DNA of 64,000 nt from Diphasiastrum complanatum (Eukaryota; Streptophyta; Lycopodiopsida; Lycopodiales; Lycopodiaceae): the NCBI GenBank assembly GCA_029204225.1, contig CM055096.1, positions 45,055,967 through 45,119,966 on the forward strand, written 5' to 3'. The position numbers and the translations under genes were made by a program. Below, in pieces: positions 60,490 to 64,000 of the stretch; the first letter of the stretch is position 1, and every line of letters starts with the position of its first letter. Below the pieces are notes generated by a model. It saw only the letters and a program-made list of their open reading frames with translations, was not told the DNA's origin and did no database searches.

Positions 60490-61197
60490 ACTCCCCCTTA
60501 ATGTGGATCCTGAAAAACTTTGATCTTCAGATATAACATATCATTAAATCTGAGATGTAATCTGTAAAAAGAAATAAACCTATTACTAACAATACAAAGA
60601 ATCGATGCGCGAAAGCATCTACTTCGTCTATCTCTGATAAGCTTATGATGTTTGCTATATTTTACACGCACTTTGAATACGCAGATGGTATCCAATATAT
60701 ATACATAATGTTACAAGTGTGCAGATGAAGAAGGTACAAAGTGGATGTGCTGTCTATGGGAGGTCGTGGGTGGCTGTTGTCGTTGTCAAATCTGATTGCA
60801 CAGTTGCATGGGATGAGCGTGAGAAGGCCGCAACATCAGCCTTCGCTGAAATGAACGTTGGTGAAGATGCGAAAAATGCGACACTCTGACAAATGCCTTA
60901 AGATTTGATTTACAAGGTGTCTTTGCTCTTCTGTAATGGCACCTTCGGCATTTTAACGGACACACCTGAGCCAGAAGCTCGGATTGTCATGTCAATGGTA
61001 GGTGATAAAGGTTCTCTTGGAGGAATATCCTTGCCTTTGATGTCGACGAACTAATCCTCAATAAAGACTGTATCTCGGCTGTACAAGACTTGCTGGATAT
61101 CGATATACAGCTTGTATGTGTTATCAGATGAATTGTATCCAATCAAGATGGTCTTGAGACCTTGGAAGTCCAATTTCTTCCTCGTGTCTTTCGGAAT
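60490..61197 (-). pseudogene. Copia element 5: rearranged 3' part
   Basis: 61197-61030 continues the integrase C-terminus (IPKDTRKKLDFQGLKTILI, then YNSSDNTYKLY). After about 60960 the sequence is unrelated to copia Pol until the last 18 residues of RNase H at 60550-60498. RT and most of RNase H are gone, replaced by a few hundred bases of unknown origin. Confidence 0.7.
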
Positions 61198-61983
61198 CTA
61201 CGCATAGGCAACGAATCCGAACACTCTTAGGTTCTTCACAGAAGGCTTAGAGCCTGTCCACATCTCATGGGGTGTCTTGCCTGAGAGGGCCTTGGTCGAA
61301 CATCTATTTTGGACGTAAGCTGTAGTGGAGACAACTTCGGCCCAGAATTTCTTGGACAGCGATGCATGCGCTAGCATACATTTGGCTGTTTCAACCAGGG
61401 TACGGTTCTTCCTCTCGGCTAAGCCATTAGACTGAGGACAGTAAGGAGTGATGAATTGTTGCTCAATGCCTTGGCTTTGGCAGTACTCCTTAAACTCGGT
61501 AGAGATATATTCTCCACCATTATCTGACCTTAGGGCCTTGATTGCCCTTCCAGTCTTCTTTTCTGCACGCCCCTTGAAGATTCTGAAGCAGTTAAAGGCT
61601 TCTGATTTCTTCTTTATAAAGTACACCATAGTCCTTCTAGAAAATTCATCAATAAAATACTTTGCATCCTTCAGCGAAAGATTTTTCATCGGGCCACAAA
61701 TGTCTGAATGTACAATGTCTAACAATCCTCTAGCAATACGTTGATGACTTGATTTAAATGGTTTCCTAGTCTGTTTACCAACTAGACAATCTTGACAGAC
61801 AGGTGACTCGACTTTATCACGAGGATAGTTGAGATCAAGAACAATAGATTGTCTAGACATTTGTTGTACAGCAGCATGATTCAAGTGACCAAGTCTATAA
61901 TGCCAAAGTAAACTTTTATTTGCATGAATAGAAGTACTGAGAACCTGATTAGAGGCAGAAAAGCAATGACTTAATTTATACAA
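61198..61983 (-). CDS. Copia element 5: GAG-pre-integrase and integrase
   Basis: A 261-residue open frame. The zinc region is LLWHYRLGHLNHAAV...CQDCLVGKQTRKPF. Catalytic residues are the Asp in HSDICGPMKNLSL, the Asp in LRSDNGGEYIS and the Glu in NGLAERKNRTLVE, so the D,D,E triad is intact. A small deletion is visible at KYFIDEFSRR, where VTF-like residues are usually found before FIDEFSRR. The frame is open but sits between degenerate neighbours, and the ATG is internal to a former polyprotein. Confidence 0.88.
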   Translation of the reverse strand: MYKLSHCFSASNQVLSTSIHANKSLLWHYRLGHLNHAAVQQMSRQSIVLDLNYPRDKVESPVCQDCLVGKQTRKPFKSSHQRIARGLLDIVHSDICGPMKNLSLKDAKYFIDEFSRRTMVYFIKKKSEAFNCFRIFKGRAEKKTGRAIKALRSDNGGEYISTEFKEYCQSQGIEQQFITPYCPQSNGLAERKNRTLVETAKCMLAHASLSKKFWAEVVSTTAYVQNRCSTKALSGKTPHEMWTGSKPSVKNLRVFGFVAYA

Positions 61984-62196
61984 GTATCCATGTCTCTTTC
62001 CGAGTGCTAGGATCTTGCCTGTCCTATCAACTACTTTGCACTAATCACATTCGAATTCTACTCTATGTCCTAGATCTGTGATTCTGCTTACAGAGAGCAG
62101 ATTCGTAGATAAGTTTGGTACATACAGGACTTTAGAAAGTAGCTTAGATTGATCATTTTCAAAGCTCAATCTCACAATACCTTCACCTTTAATAGC

Positions 62197-63192
62197 TTAT
62201 GTGCTATTATCGCCAAGGTGAGCATATTTGTTAGTATTGTAAGGTGTATAGGACTCGAAACAACAGCCAATGAGGCTGGTCATATGCTGAGTGACAACAG
62301 AATCCAGGAGCCAAGAACTGTTGCTGGATGCTCCTTGATGGCTGGTCATGAAGGCATCATGATCCGCTTCTTGAATGGGTTGTGGAGCTTCTGTAGCTAC
62401 ATTTGCCACTTGATTCAACTGCCCCTTGTTGTTGTTCTTTACTTGTAGTATCCGGTAGCCTTGAATTTCGTGGTTGTTTTGCTTGTAGTATCTGTAGAAC
62501 AACTTCTTCTTCATCTGCGGATTTGACTGTTCTTTGTTCTGTGCTGGTTTCTGGTCTTGCTTTAATTGCTTTGGGCCTTTCTTCTTCTTCTGCTTAGTCG
62601 TGCTCTTGTTGGTGTACAAGGCATGAGAATCAGCTGAGGAACTTGAGGCTTCGTTCCTCCGCGTGTCTTCCTGCAACAACATAATAATGACTCTCGAAAG
62701 AGTCAGTTTTGGATGTGTCGTAATGATCATCACCCAGCTGTCGTATGAGCTTGGCAAGCTTGTAAGCAATTGCATCACTACGTCTTGATCGTCTATGACA
62801 GATCCGACAGCGGCCATTTGCTTCAGCAGGTTCTTGAATTGGTTGATGTGATTCTGCAGGGAATCACCATTCGCCATCACGAGGGAGTAAAATTTCTTCC
62901 TGAGATGTAGCTTGGAAGCTATATCTCGCACTTCATATATTGTGCTCAAGATGTCCCAGACTTCTTTGGATGTTTGGGCCTCGGATACATGGCCGATCTG
63001 GGTATCCGAAATGTTGAGGACGATCAGTGTGAATGCTTTGCCATCCTTCAACTTCCATCTGGCGATTGCTGTGTCGTCTGCTTCGGGTTTTCCTTCTGCA
63101 CCTATAACAACGTCATATAATTTTTTAGCCATTAGCACTGTTTTTATCTTTAATTTCCACAGATGGTAATTGGCTCCATCAAGCTTGTCCAT
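62197..63192 (-). CDS. Copia element 5: Gag and start of protease
   Basis: 331 residues starting MDKLDGANYHLWKLKIKTVL, a UBN2-type copia Gag. The zinc knuckle is damaged: FYRYYKQNNHEIQGYRIL lacks the three Cys expected in CX2CX4HX4C. The protease active site reads WLLDSVVTQHMT, where W.LDSGA..HMT is usual, so the essential Gly is lost. The start lies about 175 bp downstream of the primer binding site. The frame ends within the protease domain; the next frame (61983) resumes at GAG-pre-integrase. Confidence 0.9.
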   Translation of the reverse strand: MDKLDGANYHLWKLKIKTVLMAKKLYDVVIGAEGKPEADDTAIARWKLKDGKAFTLIVLNISDTQIGHVSEAQTSKEVWDILSTIYEVRDIASKLHLRKKFYSLVMANGDSLQNHINQFKNLLKQMAAVGSVIDDQDVVMQLLTSLPSSYDSWVMIITTHPKLTLSRVIIMLLQEDTRRNEASSSSADSHALYTNKSTTKQKKKKGPKQLKQDQKPAQNKEQSNPQMKKKLFYRYYKQNNHEIQGYRILQVKNNNKGQLNQVANVATEAPQPIQEADHDAFMTSHQGASSNSSWLLDSVVTQHMTSLIGCCFESYTPYNTNKYAHLGDNST

Positions 63193-63365
63193 GATAAGAC
63201 TGGCTTTCTCTTGGGAATCTATGTGGAAGATTAGTCTAGGTGATAGGAAAAACTATCAATGACCTAAGTATGAAAATCTGGTGTGAAAATACAAAACAAG
63301 AAGACAATTACTCTATCAGCTAGTAGAGTCTTGTTACTATGGAAGCTTATCAGGCTACGAAAATA

Positions 63366-63377
63366 GCTCTGATACCA
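63366..63377 (-). promoter_or_regulatory. Primer binding site of copia element 5
   Basis: TGGTATCAGAGC on the minus strand, the tRNA-iMet site of plant copia elements, directly abutting the LTR that begins at 63378. Confidence 0.95.
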
Positions 63378-63872
63378 TGTTGGGGAAAGAGGGTGTGTGT
63401 GAGAGAGAGAAACGAAAAATAGCTCTAAAAGAAACAAACATGAAATGAAACGAATTCAAAACTCGAAAAGAAACGAACTCAAACGGAAAGTGTTCGTGTG
63501 CAATGAAAAGAGCTTTCTCACTTTTTTCCTAAAGCATGACTACACCTATCAGAAACGAACAGAACGTTAGTGATAGAAATTACGTTCGATCTGATTATGT
63601 GCCAAAAATTAAGCAACAAAAACATCAGAAAGATAATTTGTCGTGAACAGCTAGACAAATTATTTGTCGCGAATAATTCGCGAAGAGCTAGACTGAGCTC
63701 GACTGATAATCAGTCGTGAAATTTTACTTGTATTTATATAGACAGTCGTGTTTTTCGCCTGTCCTATTTTACATGTAAATATGCAGACTGTGCGACAACA
63801 TGAGTAAAAATGCCGCATGAATGGAGGCAGATTAAAGTAGGATTTAGGAGAGTAAAGGAGATAAATCCAACA
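63378..63872 (-). repeat. 5' LTR of copia element 5
   Basis: 495 bp with plus-strand ends TGTTGGGG...AATCCAACA, an inverted TGTTGG/CCAACA pair typical of copia LTRs. A TATTTATATAG stretch at about 63730 may be part of its promoter. The matching 3' LTR lies at 59920. Confidence 0.8.
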
Positions 63873-64000
63873 CTGTGATTTTCAACAACAAATAGTTCAA
63901 TCAGTGATTTTTCAATGCATGCATGCGTACAATGTTGCTTCAATCAATTTATGTGATTTCAAACAGAGAGAATTCAATTTTTGGCCAGTTTCGTTGATCA
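63873..64000. other. Flank to the right of copia element 5
   Basis: No feature recognised in the last 128 bases. Confidence 0.5.

Larger units (their letters stand above)
59920..63872 (-). mobile_element. Ty1/copia element 5, nearly bounded, RT deleted
   Basis: On the minus strand the order is LTR (63872-63378), primer binding site, gag, protease and integrase, then a remnant of the RNase H end and a second LTR (60489-59920). The flanking five bases are TTGTG and CTGTG, one mismatch from a target duplication. At 3.95 kb it lacks the RT region (about 1.5 kb) of a full copia element. The RNase H tail (RFNDMLYLKIKVFQDP, 60498-60550) matches that of fragment 3 at 17861, so they belong to one family. 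Confidence 0.82.

Overview
This is nuclear DNA of a land plant, probably a TE-rich, fairly large vascular-plant genome. The evidence is two spliced plant-type genes, degenerate Ty3/gypsy and Ty1/copia retrotransposons, CACTA-like, hAT-like and LINE remnants, teloboxes and a TATA box upstream of a translation gene, and AT-rich introns with GT-AG borders. I cannot name the species.

Layout. 1-7809: a minus-strand Ty3/gypsy element (integrase, RNase H/RT, protease, gag, leader, PBS, LTR) whose 3' end lies outside the window. 8927-10970: a non-autonomous CACTA-like DNA transposon. 12549-19250: a nest of broken minus-strand retroelements (three copia fragments plus a gypsy-related element with gag but no pol). 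19251-26253: 7 kb with no gene I recognise. 26254-37330: promoter region and gene for NOT2, the CCR4-NOT subunit (+ strand, 12 coding exons seen, first coding exon not found). Its 4.6 kb intron carries a LINE remnant, an hAT-like element with a perfect 8-bp target duplication, and a truncated LTR element. 37331-48364: spacer with a MITE candidate, a transposase-like fossil and a plus-strand copia wreck arranged RNase H - LTR - gag - integrase. 48365-58679: a complete nine-exon cytoplasmic poly(A)-binding protein gene (- strand, 644 aa, four RRMs and an MLLE domain), with an unusual GC-AG intron and a long minisatellite in intron 1. 59920-63872: a nearly bounded minus-strand copia element lacking reverse transcriptase.

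Biology. The only two host genes I can support are convergent and act on the same substrate. PABP coats the mRNA poly(A) tail, and NOT2 is a scaffold of the deadenylase complex that removes it. Everything else is mobile-element sequence in various stages of decay. The copia copies for which both sides can be seen have all lost the RT domain, and the gypsy-related element B keeps only gag, so the cluster looks mostly non-autonomous. I found no previously undescribed multi-gene system. The most distinctive items are the PABP intron features, the four-finger gypsy Gag and its pol-less relative, the hAT element with GGTTCGAACC palindromes, and a coiled-coil coding fossil inside a PABP intron.
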